From: CAYNWT01 sp964485095
GTDB taxonomy: Bacteria > Planctomycetota > Planctomycetia > Planctomycetales > Planctomycetaceae
Assembly: GCA_964485095.1 (NCBI GenBank)
Contig: CAZAIB010000010.1
Location: 28,716 to 92,715 of the forward strand
Length of the DNA: 64,000 nucleotides
Reading direction: 5' to 3'
Shown here: positions 63,826-64,000 of the stretch, one piece after another
How the letters are laid out: every line of letters starts with the position of its first letter
Position numbering within the stretch: position 1 is the first letter of the stretch
Position numbers and translations under genes: made by a program
Notes under the pieces: generated by a model
The model's database searches: none
The model's input: only the letters and a program-made list of their open reading frames with translations
Told to the model about the DNA's origin: nothing

Positions 63826-64000
63826 AGCCGGTCCGTTGATGATTCCGCCTGCCACCACTCCGCGGCTCATTCACGTTGGTGGCGGCGATTACCAATCAAT
63901 CGCCGGGCCGTATTGAGACTCGCGTGATGAGACTGGTCGACCCCTATCGGTCGCATATTTGTCGCGACCGCTTTCTCGGTTTCGTCGGTCTGCGATCCTC

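Larger units (their letters stand above)
63438..64000. other. Palindrome-dense non-coding end of window
   Basis: No gene supported over 563 bases. It contains family B at 63465-63481; a 17-base long-range inverted repeat (63558-63574 with 63761-63777, one mismatch); CGTCGGAC-TATC-GTCCGACG (63726-63745); GCCACCA/TGGTGGC (63851-63883); GGCGATT/AATCGCC (63884-63904); and a decayed family B copy at 63803-63825. Confidence 0.6.

Overview
The window looks like chromosomal DNA of a planctomycete, probably a Planctomycetaceae-like marine lineage. The evidence is a set of gene families typical of that phylum: a DUF1559 pseudopilin-like protein, a DUF1592/DUF1552 pair, a giant PVC-type dehydrogenase with a CxxCH haem site, two secreted sulfatases, a surface protein with the planctomycete LEDRALLS N-terminal tag, and a small protein starting NPYRAS. 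No phage, integrase, transposase, CRISPR, rRNA or tRNA was recognised. Species cannot be named from the sequence alone.

Layout. 1-2.6 kb: 3' end of hutH, a metallo-beta-lactamase-fold hydrolase overlapping it tail to tail, and two VOC-fold genes. 2.7-8.7 kb (minus): SMC with a long acidic insert, preceded by a lipoprotein with a FlgI-like P-ring domain and HEAT-like repeats. 9-12.7 kb (plus): zinc-ribbon membrane protein, a small anchored protein, an HTTM membrane protein, a DinB-like protein. 12.8-16 kb (minus): probable operon of GHKL ATPase, small membrane protein and TPR-like protein. 16.3-19.9 kb (plus): GT39-like membrane glycosyltransferase and a PQQ-type beta-propeller. 19.9-22.2 kb (minus): argC and argJ. 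22.5-27.3 kb: cupin, nucleotidyltransferase, sugar isomerase/epimerase-like barrel, NADAR protein, membrane protein. 27.6-31.8 kb: SGNH plus CxxCH giant. 32-37.5 kb: secreted DUF6624-like protein, two-subunit molybdenum hydroxylase, DUF5989 protein, PepD. 37.7-43.7 kb (plus): DUF1559, DUF1592, DUF1552, thiol peroxidase. 44.2-48.2 kb (minus): carB and a small membrane protein. 48.4-51.5 kb (plus): two sulfatases. 51.7-58.2 kb (minus): ATP-grasp enzyme, AspH-like dioxygenase and a 1581-residue protein with four spondin_N domains and calcium-binding repeats. 58.6-61.4 kb: xylA (minus) and nrdB (plus). 61.5-64 kb: two small overlapping unknowns, a bestrophin-like channel and palindrome-rich non-coding DNA.

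How genes fit together. Housekeeping genes (smc, argC/argJ, carB, nrdB, tpx, xylA) are interspersed with secreted catabolic and surface modules. DUF1592/DUF1552, the CxxCH protein and the sulfatases belong to families amplified in planctomycetes that degrade complex sulfated polysaccharides; that role is inferred from family and context.

Most notable points. (1) NrdB has Phe at the radical-tyrosine position and Glu as first metal ligand, matching class Ic (Mn/Fe) R2 of Chlamydia trachomatis at every key residue I could recall, with a constant +7 offset. (2) A dispersed double-hairpin element occurs with compensatory stem changes between genes at 9.6 and 21.1 kb, and one hairpin arm lies in frame inside a coding sequence at 17.5 kb. 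A second hairpin family occurs at 62.2 and 63.5 kb. (3) The carB leader contains a terminator-like hairpin whose 3' arm is also complementary to the carB ribosome binding site. (4) An ATP-grasp/AspH-like dioxygenase pair lies next to the spondin/RTX giant.
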